Assembly: GCA_001560915.1 (NCBI GenBank)
Contig: CP014214.1
Span: 1,674,001-1,738,000 of the forward strand
Length of the DNA stretch: 64,000 nucleotides
Reading direction: 5' to 3'
Origin: a methanogenic archaeon ISO4-H5
GTDB taxonomy: Archaea; Thermoplasmatota; Thermoplasmata; Methanomassiliicoccales; Methanomethylophilaceae
A program made the translations under genes and the position numbers. The stretch's first letter is position 1, and each line of letters begins with the position of its first letter. The notes under the pieces are model-generated. The model was given only the letters and a program-made list of their open reading frames with translations. It searched no databases and was not told where the DNA came from. Of the stretch, positions 24,990-33,588 are shown one piece after another.

Positions 24990-26279
24990 TCACCTCAGGC
25001 AGAGGGCCCTGAAGGCATCCTCTGACTGATCGAGAAGAGCGTCCTTGTCCATGGTCAGGATGTTCCTGTCCTCGACGACGAGGTCACCCTGGCACATCAC
25101 GGTCTTGACGTTCGCATTGCACATGGAGTAGGCCATGTTGGCGATGATGTTCTCGGGCAGGAGGGGCCTCATGTTGGGTGCCTTTCCGTCGATGACCACG
25201 AGATCGGCGAACTTGCCCACTTCGATAGAACCGAGGGAATCCTGCATGCCGATGGCCTTGGCACCGTTGATGGTGACGATGTCGAGCAGCTCCTGGGCGG
25301 GGGTGACGGTGGGGTCCCACCTGCTGGACTTCTGAAGGAGTCCGAGGGCCCTCATCTCGGCGATCATGTCGAGGGTGTTGTTGGTGGTGCTTCCGTCGGT
25401 TCCGAGGGATACGTTGACGCCGTACTTGTTGAACTCAGGGACGGGTGCGACACCTCCGGTGGCAAGTTTCATGTTGGACACGGGGCAGGAGGAGACGGAC
25501 ATTCCGGTTTCTCCCATGAGCTTGACCTCCCTCATGGTGAGCCATGCGGAGTGGGCGGTGATCATGCGGGGTCCGAGGACTCCGATGTCGTACAGCCACT
25601 CGGCGGGCCTCTTGCCGGTGAGCTTCTTGTGCTCGTTGACCTCTCCGCGGGTCTCGGACAGGTGCATGGTGATAGGACATCCGACCTCATCGGAGAAGGC
25701 CTTGGTCTCCACGCAGGTCTCTTCGTTGCAGACATATACTCCCTGGAGAGAAGCTCCGGGAATAATCTTCCTCTCGTTCTTGAACTTCTGATAGAAGTTC
25801 TTGCAGTTCTGGAGAGGGTTGCCCTTCTGAGTGGTCTTGTCCTCGTCGAGGCAGCACCAGCAGCAGACTCCTCTGAGTCCCGCTTCCTGGGTGGCTTTGG
25901 CGATGACATCCTCGGAATAGTAGAAGTCCACAAAGGTGGTGGTTCCGGAGAGCATCATCTCCATGCATCCGATCTTGGTGCCGAGGGCAAGGTCTGCATC
26001 GGTACGGTCGGCATCGATCTTGAAGGTCTTGTCGAGGAAGTCAGGGAAGAGAAGATCGTCGACGACGCCCTTCATCACGGTCATGGCGATGTGGGTGTGG
26101 GTGTTGACCATTCCGGGCATGACGATGTCGCCGGAGCAGTCGATCTCCCTGTCGGCTGTACCGTTGAATTTAGGTCCGACGGAGACTATCCTCTCACCGT
26201 CGACGACGACGTCCCCTCTGAGGACATCGCGGTTGGCGTTCTGGGTGACGATCCATGCGTCACGGAAGACTGTAATCAT
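24990..26279 (-). CDS. dadD: 5'-deoxyadenosine / methylthioadenosine / S-adenosylhomocysteine deaminase
   Basis: 429 residues. Amidohydrolase metal ligands: NTHTHIAM (H61, H63), ITMHLSET, MITAHSAW and SLGTDGSTTNN. The overall sequence fits the MtaD/SahH-bypass group. In Methanocaldococcus the homologue (DadD) deaminates 5'-deoxyadenosine, MTA and SAH to inosine products. Methanogens make much 5'-deoxyadenosine through radical-SAM enzymes. The MtnA homologue and class II aldolase at 45135-46744 could take the later steps. The gene symbol is by homology reasoning only. Confidence 0.8.
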   Translation of the reverse strand: MITVFRDAWIVTQNANRDVLRGDVVVDGERIVSVGPKFNGTADREIDCSGDIVMPGMVNTHTHIAMTVMKGVVDDLLFPDFLDKTFKIDADRTDADLALGTKIGCMEMMLSGTTTFVDFYYSEDVIAKATQEAGLRGVCCWCCLDEDKTTQKGNPLQNCKNFYQKFKNERKIIPGASLQGVYVCNEETCVETKAFSDEVGCPITMHLSETRGEVNEHKKLTGKRPAEWLYDIGVLGPRMITAHSAWLTMREVKLMGETGMSVSSCPVSNMKLATGGVAPVPEFNKYGVNVSLGTDGSTTNNTLDMIAEMRALGLLQKSSRWDPTVTPAQELLDIVTINGAKAIGMQDSLGSIEVGKFADLVVIDGKAPNMRPLLPENIIANMAYSMCNANVKTVMCQGDLVVEDRNILTMDKDALLDQSEDAFRALCLR

Positions 26280-26376
26280 GAAACGGTGAACGGAACTTCC
26301 TGTTTAATAGTTACTTAGTCGCGCGCCCGCCCACGGACAAAACAAAATACTGCAAATCCCTTCGGATGCTGATAAG

Positions 26377-27240
26377 ATGGTCTACCGTATCACATTCCTG
26401 GGAACCGGCGGAGGGAGGCACACTACGATGTACCAAACCCGCTGCACCGGAGGTATGCTCTTCGAGCACGGTGAGCCATCGCACTATCTTCACATAGACC
26501 CCGGACCGGGTGCACTCACACAGATGAGACGCATTCATTACGATCTCGGGAAGACGGAATCCGTCATCATCTCCCATGCCCATCCCGACCACTATTCAGA
26601 TGCCCCCTCTGTGATCGAGGGAATGACACGCGGAGGATGGGTCAAAAGGGGTTCGACCTACGGAAGTCCCTCAGTGATCGAGGGGATGGAAGGTCTCGGA
26701 CCGTGCCTGTCCCCGTACCATCTGGGTCTTACGGAAAAGACCGTATCGTTCAGACCCGGGGATGTCCTTGACGTGGACGGTATGAAGACCGAGATCTGCC
26801 GGGCCAAACACAGCGACCCCTGCAACGTCGGTTTCAGATTCGACACCCCCTACGGTGTCGTATCCTACGTCAGCGACACCGATTACGAGGAGGAAATAGG
26901 AGAACAGTACAAGGGCAGCAGGGTGCTCATCCTGCCGGTCACCACCCCGCATAACAACCGCATCAAATACCACCTGTGCACCGATACCGCCATCGAGATG
27001 GTGGATCAGGTGAAACCGGAACTATGCATATTCATCCACCTGGGTATCGTCATGATCAAACACGACCCTGCCGGACAGGCGGCCATGTGCGAGGATGCCA
27101 CCGGAGTCAGGACGGTGGCCGGAGAGGACCTCATGACCCTGGACATAGACCGTGAGCTCTCTTTGGGAAAGGCACAGACCTATCCCGACGACGAGTGGAT
27201 ACCCGGATGGGCACCGGACATGCCGGAGGGAAAGAGATGA
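26377..27240 (+). CDS. Metallo-beta-lactamase fold hydrolase
   Basis: 287 residues, ATG 26377. The motif HAHPDHYSD (H67, H69, D71, H72) is the MBL metal site; further ligands are likely in AKHSDPCNVGF, SYVSDTDYEEE and FIHLGIVMI. The N-terminus ITFLGTGGGRHTTMYQTRCTGG resembles RNase Z/PhnP-type hydrolases, but no RNase Z exosite arm is evident. It overlaps the CCA-adding enzyme gene by 4 bp (ATGA), so a tRNA-related role is conceivable. Substrate unknown. Confidence 0.75.
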   Translation: MVYRITFLGTGGGRHTTMYQTRCTGGMLFEHGEPSHYLHIDPGPGALTQMRRIHYDLGKTESVIISHAHPDHYSDAPSVIEGMTRGGWVKRGSTYGSPSVIEGMEGLGPCLSPYHLGLTEKTVSFRPGDVLDVDGMKTEICRAKHSDPCNVGFRFDTPYGVVSYVSDTDYEEEIGEQYKGSRVLILPVTTPHNNRIKYHLCTDTAIEMVDQVKPELCIFIHLGIVMIKHDPAGQAAMCEDATGVRTVAGEDLMTLDIDRELSLGKAQTYPDDEWIPGWAPDMPEGKR

Positions 27241-28562
27241 GCCTGGAAGACGAGATACTGGTGAGGATACGCCCCACCGCGGAGGAGACCGCACGCATTG
27301 ATGCTGTGGCCAAACACCTGGTGGACTTCGTCCGCAGCTACATGGACGAGCATGGTATCGATGCGGAGCTCAAACTGGTCGGCTCCTACTCCAAAGGTAC
27401 ATACCTTGCGAATCCCGACCTGGACCTCTTCATCATGTTCCCGCCGGAAACCCCGCGCAAAGAACTTGTCGACGTGGGTCTGAAGATCGGAGAGGATGTG
27501 CTGCACGGCACCCGCATGTACGCCGAACACCCATACACCAGCGCTGTCTTCGAGGGTGTCGACGTCGATCTCGTACCCAACATCCACATCAAGGACACCT
27601 CCCATCTGGAGACCGCTGTGGACCGCACCCCGTTCCATACCGAATACCTCCTCAGCCACATAAAGGAAGGTCAGGCCGACCAGATCCGCCTGCTCAAGAA
27701 ATTCATGAAGGGCGTCGGCACCTACGGAGCGGAACCCAACGTACGCGGATTCTCGGGATACCTCTGCGAGATCCTCGTCCTCAGATACGGGTCGTTCCGC
27801 AAGGTCCTCGAAGCCGCGGCAGAGGAATGGCATCCCGGCATTCAGATCGAACTCGAGAAAGCGCATGTCAGACTGACCGCGCCCATCGTGTTCTACGACC
27901 CTGTGGACGGAAAACGCAACGTCGCTTCCGCTGTGCACGAGGACACATTCAACAGATTCATCGCAGCATCCAAGGCATATCTGGCACATCCCGACGAGAG
28001 ATTCTTCTTCCCCCGTCCCAGGCAGCCCCTTCCGGAATCGGAGATCCTCTCCAGGACGGGTTCCGGACTGTTCCGCCTGCTGGCAATCAGCCTCGGGAAG
28101 CCCGATACCGCTGACGACAACATCTACGCGCAGGTATGGAAGTCACAGTACGCTCTGGAGAACAAGTTCCGGCGCTTCGGTTTCGAAGTGTTCCGTGCGG
28201 TGCACGGTGTCAGCGATGGACGGGTCACCCTCCTCTTCATGCTCGCTCATGACACTCTGACTGACAGCATGCTGCGCGAAGGCCCCTCGGCGGACGGCAA
28301 GAATGCCCAGGCATTCCTGGACAAATGGAACGAGGCAGGTATCGTCAGACCGTTCATCCGCGACGGAAAATGGTATGCGGTGGTCCCCCGCCAATACACC
28401 TCCGCAGAGGATATGATCAGGAAGGAGATTGCCCAGGCGGGTGTCGGAAAGAACGTCCCGCTCGATTCACTGAAGGTATTGGATCACGACACTGCCGTGA
28501 AGGAATGCGACAGGCTGCTCCTCAGCGAACTTCTGGACCCCAGGGAAGCCTGGGAGAACTGA
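27237..28562 (+). CDS. cca: CCA tRNA nucleotidyltransferase (archaeal class I)
   Basis: 441 residues from ATG 27237, which overlaps the preceding stop. The nucleotidyltransferase site is LVGSYSKGTYLANPDLDLFIMF, with GS and two Asp, and a third Asp in GVDVDLVPN. It is followed by the archaeal central and C-terminal domains (HIKEGQADQIRLLKKFMKG, GFSGYLCEILVLRYG). The enzyme adds or repairs the CCA tail of tRNAs. This fits the window, where tRNA-Val(TAC) lacks an encoded CCA while three others have it. Confidence 0.9.
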   Translation: MSLEDEILVRIRPTAEETARIDAVAKHLVDFVRSYMDEHGIDAELKLVGSYSKGTYLANPDLDLFIMFPPETPRKELVDVGLKIGEDVLHGTRMYAEHPYTSAVFEGVDVDLVPNIHIKDTSHLETAVDRTPFHTEYLLSHIKEGQADQIRLLKKFMKGVGTYGAEPNVRGFSGYLCEILVLRYGSFRKVLEAAAEEWHPGIQIELEKAHVRLTAPIVFYDPVDGKRNVASAVHEDTFNRFIAASKAYLAHPDERFFFPRPRQPLPESEILSRTGSGLFRLLAISLGKPDTADDNIYAQVWKSQYALENKFRRFGFEVFRAVHGVSDGRVTLLFMLAHDTLTDSMLREGPSADGKNAQAFLDKWNEAGIVRPFIRDGKWYAVVPRQYTSAEDMIRKEIAQAGVGKNVPLDSLKVLDHDTAVKECDRLLLSELLDPREAWEN

Positions 28563-28571
28563 TGAACCCTC

Positions 28572-28946
28572 TCAGAAGAAGGGAGGGTTGATGAACAGGA
28601 TGCAGGCTCCGAGGGCCAGTGTCAGGTAGATGAGATAGTTACCCAGCAGGGTCTTGGTCTCAAGAAGGTCTGCCCTGATTCCGCAGGTGACGAAGAGCTT
28701 CTTCATGATGGCGCAGACGAAGAACACCAGAAGGGTATCGATAACCGTAACGATGGTCTTGTCCGAAAGGCTGTTCCAAATGACAGCTGCCACGAATCCC
28801 ACGACGATAGCGAGAACTATCGCTAAAATGAGGACCTTGGTCGAATAGAGGCCTTTGAGAAGGAACTCACGCTCGTCGAAAGCCGAGGGGTTGAACGTGT
28901 ATTCTTCCTCGGGCTCCTCCTTAATAAGACGCCTTTTCTTTGCCAT
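28572..28946 (-). CDS. Small conserved archaeal membrane protein
   Basis: 124 residues from ATG 28946 (MAKKRRLIKEEPEEE), preferred to an upstream start. A charged cytoplasmic N-terminus of about 45 residues precedes three hydrophobic helices (KVLILAIVLAIVVGFVAAVIW, TVIDTLLVFFVCAIM, NYLIYLTLALGACILFI). No function is recognised. It converges with cca and is divergent from radA. Confidence 0.65.
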   Translation of the reverse strand: MAKKRRLIKEEPEEEYTFNPSAFDEREFLLKGLYSTKVLILAIVLAIVVGFVAAVIWNSLSDKTIVTVIDTLLVFFVCAIMKKLFVTCGIRADLLETKTLLGNYLIYLTLALGACILFINPPFF

Positions 28947-29100
28947 ACTGATGCCACAAATTGACACACCTTTATAATATTTGTCGCCCCGCGCGCTTTA
29001 TAATAAGCAAGGAGCCGAGGATTTCTCGGGGGACAGGGGACTCTGAAATCCTCACTTCCCCGAAAATAACGCAAAAAATGAAATTTTCTCGGAAAAAAGT

Positions 29101-29129
29101 TCACTTTCGGTCACTTTCGGTACTTTCGG
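29101..29129 (+). repeat. Three tandem copies of (T)CACTTTCGG upstream of radA
   Basis: TCACTTTCGG occurs twice in direct succession and is followed by TACTTTCGG. The block ends about 18 bp before the radA TATA box and could be a regulator-binding array. Confidence 0.6.
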
Positions 29130-29146
29130 TGACCTCCCCCTCTTAA

Positions 29147-29157
29147 CCTTATATACT
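29147..29157 (+). promoter_or_regulatory. TATA box of radA
   Basis: CCTTATATACT, 34 bases before the radA ATG, the usual archaeal spacing for a short leader. A GGAGAG ribosome site lies between them. Confidence 0.65.
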
Positions 29158-29190
29158 CCCGTTTCGGTCTGTTACGTAGGAGAGAAAAAC

Positions 29191-30132
29191 ATGGGAGAGA
29201 AGACCCTTGAAGACATACCCGGAGTCGGACCCGCAATCGCTGAGAAGCTCCGCGAAGCAGGATACACTGAGATCATGGCCATCGCTGTGGCAGCACCCTC
29301 TGACCTGGCCGAGACCTGTGAGATCGGAGAGAAGAAGGCACAGGACATCATCGAAGGAGCCAAGCTGTGCGCAGATGTCGGAGGCTTCGAGACCGGTGAC
29401 GCCATCATGCAGAGGCGCGCGGCCGTTACCAAGCTCACCACCGGTTCCGATGCATTCAACCAGCTGATCGGAGGAGGCATCGAGAGCCAGGCCATCACTG
29501 AGCTCTTCGGAGAGTTCGGAAGCTGCAAGACCCAGGTGTGCTTCCAGCTGGCCGTCAACGCCACCCTTCCCGAGGACAGGGGAGGACTGGATTCCGATGT
29601 GATCATCATCGATACTGAGAACACCTTCAGGCCCGAGAGGATTGTGCAGATGTGCAACTACCTCGGCGTGGACCCCGAGACCACCCTCAAGAGGATCCAC
29701 ATAGCCAGAGCATTCAACTCCCAGCACCAGGTCCTGCTGGTCGACAAGGCCATGGAACTCGCCAAGGAGATCAAGGTGAAGCTCCTCATCGTCGACTCGC
29801 TCACCTCCCACTTCAGGGCGGAATTCCTCGGAAGGGGTTCCCTCGCAGAGAGGCAGCAGATCCTCAACCGCCACATGCACGACCTGCTGAACTTCGCCAC
29901 CCTCAACAACGCGGCCATCGTGGTCACCAACCAGGTCGCAGCCAAGCCCGATGCATTCTTCGGAGACCCCACCAGGCCCATCGGAGGACACGTCGTGGGA
30001 CACACCGCCACCTTCCGTATCTACCTCAGGAAGGGTAAGGCCGGCAAGAGGATTGCCAGGCTCATCGATTCACCCAACATGCCTGAGGGCGAGGCTGTCT
30101 TCAATGTGACCGAAGACGGTATTAAGGATTGA
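29191..30132 (+). CDS. radA: DNA repair and recombination protein RadA
   Basis: 313 residues, ATG 29191. An N-terminal helix-hairpin-helix domain ([19 protein letters not shown]) is followed by the RecA core. Walker A reads GEFGSCKT (107-114), with Cys112 where Gly is usual before the Lys. Walker B is [16 protein letters not shown], the polymerisation/L1 region follows ([10 protein letters not shown]), and L2 contains [14 protein letters not shown]. RadA forms filaments on single-stranded DNA for homologous recombination. It is translationally linked to trmG10 (TGATG). Confidence 0.95.
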   Translation: MGEKTLEDIPGVGPAIAEKLREAGYTEIMAIAVAAPSDLAETCEIGEKKAQDIIEGAKLCADVGGFETGDAIMQRRAAVTKLTTGSDAFNQLIGGGIESQAITELFGEFGSCKTQVCFQLAVNATLPEDRGGLDSDVIIIDTENTFRPERIVQMCNYLGVDPETTLKRIHIARAFNSQHQVLLVDKAMELAKEIKVKLLIVDSLTSHFRAEFLGRGSLAERQQILNRHMHDLLNFATLNNAAIVVTNQVAAKPDAFFGDPTRPIGGHVVGHTATFRIYLRKGKAGKRIARLIDSPNMPEGEAVFNVTEDGIKD

Positions 30133-31142
30133 TGAATCAGCCAAACGTGAACAAAACGTACCTCTTCGAACTGCTGGGCGAACTGAAGGACATGCCCAGG
30201 GACGAAGTCCTCAAGACCGCCGAGACCGAGAGCGACGGAAGATCGGTCAGGATCTCGGACGGTCCCGGATACGTCGTAGTGTCCGTGCCGGAGGAATGCA
30301 TCGACGGCATAAACGACCGTCTGGCACTTACCCATATGATGGGTGAATTCCTCGGCTCGTTCGAAGCGGACGACCTTTCCTCGGTGGAGGGCATGACCCT
30401 CCCCGAGGGTACTTTTGCCATACGCTACAGACGCTTCGCAGGCATGAGTCCCGACGTCGATTCCCAGAAACTGATCCGCCGCATCGGGGACATCCTCTCG
30501 AAACACAACGACGTGGACCTCAAACATCCCGACGTCGTAGTACGCATGCTCATAAGCGACAGAATCCACCTCTACATCGAGAAGAAGGCATTCGATGCGG
30601 ATCTCCTGAGGGAACGCAAGGTCAGCGAGAGGCCGTTCTTCTCACCTATCTCGCTCCATCCGAAATATGCGAGAGCGCTCATCAATCTCACCGGCGTGAA
30701 ACGCGGAGGCACTGTGCTGGACCCGTTCTGCGGAACCGGAGGGATAGTGATCGAAGCTGCATCCATGGGAATGAAGGCTGTTGCCTCGGACTTCGACCCC
30801 GAGATGGTGGCCGGCACCCGCGAAAACATGGAGTTCTACAACCTCCCTCTGGCGGATTTCGAGGTCATCGACATAAGCGACATCCCCGAGAGATTCCACG
30901 ATATCGACGCCGTGGCCTGCGACCCTCCTTACGGAAGGTCCACCAAGACCGGAGGGGAGAACATCGACAGCATCTATGCCCGTGCTCTGAAAGCATTCCC
31001 CGGAGTGCTCACAGAGACCGGAAAGGCAGGTGTCGTCCTCCCCCATATCTTCCAGACCGGGGATATGCGCCTCGATGCGGTATACGTGCAGTTCGTGCAC
31101 GGCACCCTCTCGAGACACTACCACATCTTCGGCCGGAACTGA
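30132..31142 (+). CDS. trmG10: tRNA (guanine(10)-N2)-methyltransferase
   Basis: 336 residues from ATG 30132, overlapping the radA stop by one base. A THUMP-like N-terminal half (about 50-160) precedes the Rossmann methyltransferase with GGTVLDPFCGTGGIVIEA (SAM motif) and the catalytic DPPYGRS near residue 260. This order is that of archaeal Trm-G10, which makes m2G or m2,2G at tRNA position 10. Two operon neighbours (radA and the membrane-lipid genes) have unrelated functions. Confidence 0.9.
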   Translation: MNQPNVNKTYLFELLGELKDMPRDEVLKTAETESDGRSVRISDGPGYVVVSVPEECIDGINDRLALTHMMGEFLGSFEADDLSSVEGMTLPEGTFAIRYRRFAGMSPDVDSQKLIRRIGDILSKHNDVDLKHPDVVVRMLISDRIHLYIEKKAFDADLLRERKVSERPFFSPISLHPKYARALINLTGVKRGGTVLDPFCGTGGIVIEAASMGMKAVASDFDPEMVAGTRENMEFYNLPLADFEVIDISDIPERFHDIDAVACDPPYGRSTKTGGENIDSIYARALKAFPGVLTETGKAGVVLPHIFQTGDMRLDAVYVQFVHGTLSRHYHIFGRN

Positions 31143-31189
31143 GTCGCGCGCACGCACACCTTATATTATGGGACGGGATAGGGAGGCAC

Positions 31190-32008
31190 GTGAACAAGTA
31201 TCTCCGCCTCTTCAGGCTTCAGAACGGAGTCATGGGGTTCATCGGACTTCTTATCGCGATCTTCATCGCCGCGGGTTATGACATGCTCGACCAATGGGTC
31301 AACATTGTCATCGGCGGAGTCATCGTGGTGGCGTTCGTGGCCGGAGGTAACTCGCTCAACGATTATGTGGATGCTGAGATCGACAAAACCGCCCACCCCG
31401 ACAGGCCTGTCCCGATGGGCGAACTGACTGCCAGGACCGCCATGATCTGCGGTTACGGCGGTCTTGCGATCGCAGTGGTCCTCTCGCTCTTCCTGCGCCG
31501 CTGGGAAGCCACCCTCATAGTTCTGGCCGCAGCGGTCATGATGATTGGTTACGAGATCGCCCTGAAACAGAGAGGCTTCGTCGGCAACCTCTGCATCGCC
31601 ATCCTCACCGGTCTGGTCTTCATGTTCGCAGGAGGAATCGTGGGAGATTTCTCCCAGGTCTGGATCCTTGCCCTCCTCGCCGCACTCGTCAGTGTGGGAC
31701 GCGAGATCGCCAAGGATATCGAGGATGAGGAATCCGACAAGGGAAGCAGGCGCACCCTCCCCATGATGATCGGGGACCGCAATGCGGGCATCGTTGCCGC
31801 TGTGTTCTATGTTCTCGGACCCCTCCTCAGTTTCATCCCGTTCTTCACAGGACTGTTCGGAATCCTGTATGCTGTAGTGATTGTGGCTGACGCCATCTTC
31901 ATCTACTGCGCGGTGCTGGTCTTCAGCAACCCACACAAATCCGAAAAACTCGCTAAAGTGGCAATGTTCGTCGCACTGATTTCATTCATTCTGGGTGTAG
32001 CATTATGA
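31190..32008 (+). CDS. Geranylgeranylglycerol-phosphate geranylgeranyltransferase (DGGGP synthase, UbiA family)
   Basis: 272 residues with GTG start behind GGGAGG. The first Asp-rich motif, NSLNDYVDAEID (about 54-65), and the second, GREIAKDIEDEESDKGSRR, are those of UbiA prenyltransferases. Seven to nine membrane helices are visible. The archaeal ether-lipid subgroup attaches the second geranylgeranyl chain to GGGP. The following gene encodes GGGP synthase and overlaps by 4 bp (ATGA), strongly supporting this specificity. Confidence 0.9.
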   Translation: MNKYLRLFRLQNGVMGFIGLLIAIFIAAGYDMLDQWVNIVIGGVIVVAFVAGGNSLNDYVDAEIDKTAHPDRPVPMGELTARTAMICGYGGLAIAVVLSLFLRRWEATLIVLAAAVMMIGYEIALKQRGFVGNLCIAILTGLVFMFAGGIVGDFSQVWILALLAALVSVGREIAKDIEDEESDKGSRRTLPMMIGDRNAGIVAAVFYVLGPLLSFIPFFTGLFGILYAVVIVADAIFIYCAVLVFSNPHKSEKLAKVAMFVALISFILGVAL

Positions 32009-32751
32009 TAGACGTGAAAGAATACCTCAAGGAAAAGCTGGCCAAAGGAACCGTACACTTCACCCTCCTGGACCCCGATCCCGCAAAGCTCTCCGTCGAG
32101 AGCGCCAAGGTCATCGCCAAGAGGATGCAGGAAGCAGGTACCGACGCATTCATGATCGGAGGTTCCACCGGGGTCACCACCGAGAATCTCGGTGCCATCG
32201 CAATCGCTGTCAGGGAAGCCACCGGTCTGCCCACCATCTACTTCCCCTCCGATGTCCATGCCATCTCCGATGAGGTCGATGTCATGCTCTTCATGAGCAT
32301 CGTCAACAGCAGCAACCCCAAGTTCATCACCCACTATCAGGCCAAAGCCGCACCCTACATCAAGATGCTGAACATCCCCACCATCCCCATGGCGTACATC
32401 GTCGTGGAACCCGGAATGACCGTCGGCAGGGTCTCCGAGGCCAAGCTCATCCCCCGTGATGACATCGAGGGCGCCACCGGCTTCGCTCTCGCCGCCCAGA
32501 TGATGGGTATGCAGCTCGTTTACCTTGAAGCAGGAAGCGGTGCCGACAAGCCCGTTCCCCCCGAGATGATCGAGACCGTCAAGATGAACATCGATGTCCC
32601 CCTGATCGTCGGAGGAGGCATCAGGACCCCCGAGGCCGCTGCTGCGGCAAGGGAGGCCGGTGCTGACATCATCGTCACCGGTACCTTCGTGGAGCAGTGC
32701 TCCGACGACACCCTCCTGAGGGCCGTCGTCAAGGCCGCCAAGGGAATCTGA
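32005..32751 (+). CDS. Geranylgeranylglyceryl phosphate synthase
   Basis: 248 residues, TIM barrel. FTLLDPDP at the start binds glycerol-1-phosphate and magnesium; QLVYLEAGSGADKPV and VGGGIRTPEAA match the phosphate-binding end of GGGP synthases. The enzyme makes the first ether bond of archaeal lipids. It is translationally coupled to the DGGGP synthase gene, so consecutive reactions are encoded together. Confidence 0.93.
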   Translation: MIDVKEYLKEKLAKGTVHFTLLDPDPAKLSVESAKVIAKRMQEAGTDAFMIGGSTGVTTENLGAIAIAVREATGLPTIYFPSDVHAISDEVDVMLFMSIVNSSNPKFITHYQAKAAPYIKMLNIPTIPMAYIVVEPGMTVGRVSEAKLIPRDDIEGATGFALAAQMMGMQLVYLEAGSGADKPVPPEMIETVKMNIDVPLIVGGGIRTPEAAAAAREAGADIIVTGTFVEQCSDDTLLRAVVKAAKGI

Positions 32752-32760
32752 GGTAAATCC

Positions 32761-33123
32761 ATGGGAAAAAGATACGAGGAGTTCAACCACAACACGCCCA
32801 TCTCGCCTCAGGCACCGATGTACCTCACGCCCGAGGAGAAGGCCGCCAAGATCACTCCCGAGCTCAAGGTAGCCGCCAGGAGGTATCTCTGCCCCAACTG
32901 CGGAAGGGAGTTCAGTCTCTTCCAGTCCAGGGCTGTCGCCTGCAAGTACTGTCCCAAAGCGAATCAGCGCTGCCCCAACGTACGCTGTCCGTACTGCGAT
33001 TCGGAATTCCCCATCGCAGGATTCATCATCCCCAAGAACAACGGCAGGGAGGATGAGCGTATCATGAACGATTACACGGACGAGGTTTTCAACAGGTGGG
33101 CCGACAGGTACAACCGCCGCTGA
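32761..33123 (+). CDS. Zinc-ribbon protein
   Basis: 120 residues, ATG 32761, nine bases after GGGP synthase. Cysteine pairs at CPNC (with GREFSLFQ), CKYC, CPNVRCPYC form one or two zinc ribbons in the middle; flanks are charged. It looks like a small archaeal nucleic-acid or assembly factor. No specific function is recognised. Confidence 0.6.
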   Translation: MGKRYEEFNHNTPISPQAPMYLTPEEKAAKITPELKVAARRYLCPNCGREFSLFQSRAVACKYCPKANQRCPNVRCPYCDSEFPIAGFIIPKNNGREDERIMNDYTDEVFNRWADRYNRR

Positions 33124-33588
33124 TCACTGGATGTCAATCGGCGAGACCTTCAGGACATCGTCGTATTTCCTGACGATTCCGTCCCCGAGGAGTTCTTCCA
33201 ATACCACTTCGAGCGTGAGCCATGCCTTGGCATCCTTGCGGAAGCACCCGGTCACGGAGAGACCGTTGCGTCCGAGAGAGCCGTGAAGGTGCATGACCGG
33301 TTCCCCTTTCTCGTCGGGGAACACGGTACCGACCCCGGCGAACTCGGTGGGGGCGTCAGTGGTGTAGGTCATCGGAGAGATGGGTGCGGTCTCCTTCCCA
33401 TCGACCAGATGGGGACCGACCACGAATGTCGATCCGGCCTGTATTCCGCCGAGTATAGAAAGTCTGGCACATGAGATGCCATTGCTTTTGCAGAAAGATT
33501 CCACGGAATCCTTGACGGATTCCCCGGATGATAGGGAGAGGACGAAAATCCTGCCTCTCCCCAGTTCCTTGGATTTCAAACAGATCAC
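33124..33588 (-). CDS. PPC/DUF296 domain protein
   Basis: 154 residues, ATG 33588. The PPC (plant and prokaryote conserved) fold is indicated by IFVLSLSSGESVKDSVESFC, ARLSILGGIQAG, the metal-site HLHGSLGRNG and a closing VTGCF with LEVVLEEL. Stand-alone bacterial and archaeal members form trimers and bind metal. Plant members use the domain next to AT-hooks. No AT-hook is present here. It overlaps the low-complexity gene by 4 bp and is co-transcribed with it. Confidence 0.8.
   Translation of the reverse strand: MICLKSKELGRGRIFVLSLSSGESVKDSVESFCKSNGISCARLSILGGIQAGSTFVVGPHLVDGKETAPISPMTYTTDAPTEFAGVGTVFPDEKGEPVMHLHGSLGRNGLSVTGCFRKDAKAWLTLEVVLEELLGDGIVRKYDDVLKVSPIDIQ

Noticed and set aside
31903-32790. 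295-codon minus-strand frame opposite the GGGP synthase gene
   Set aside because: Asp/Gly/His-rich antisense artefact without any domain.
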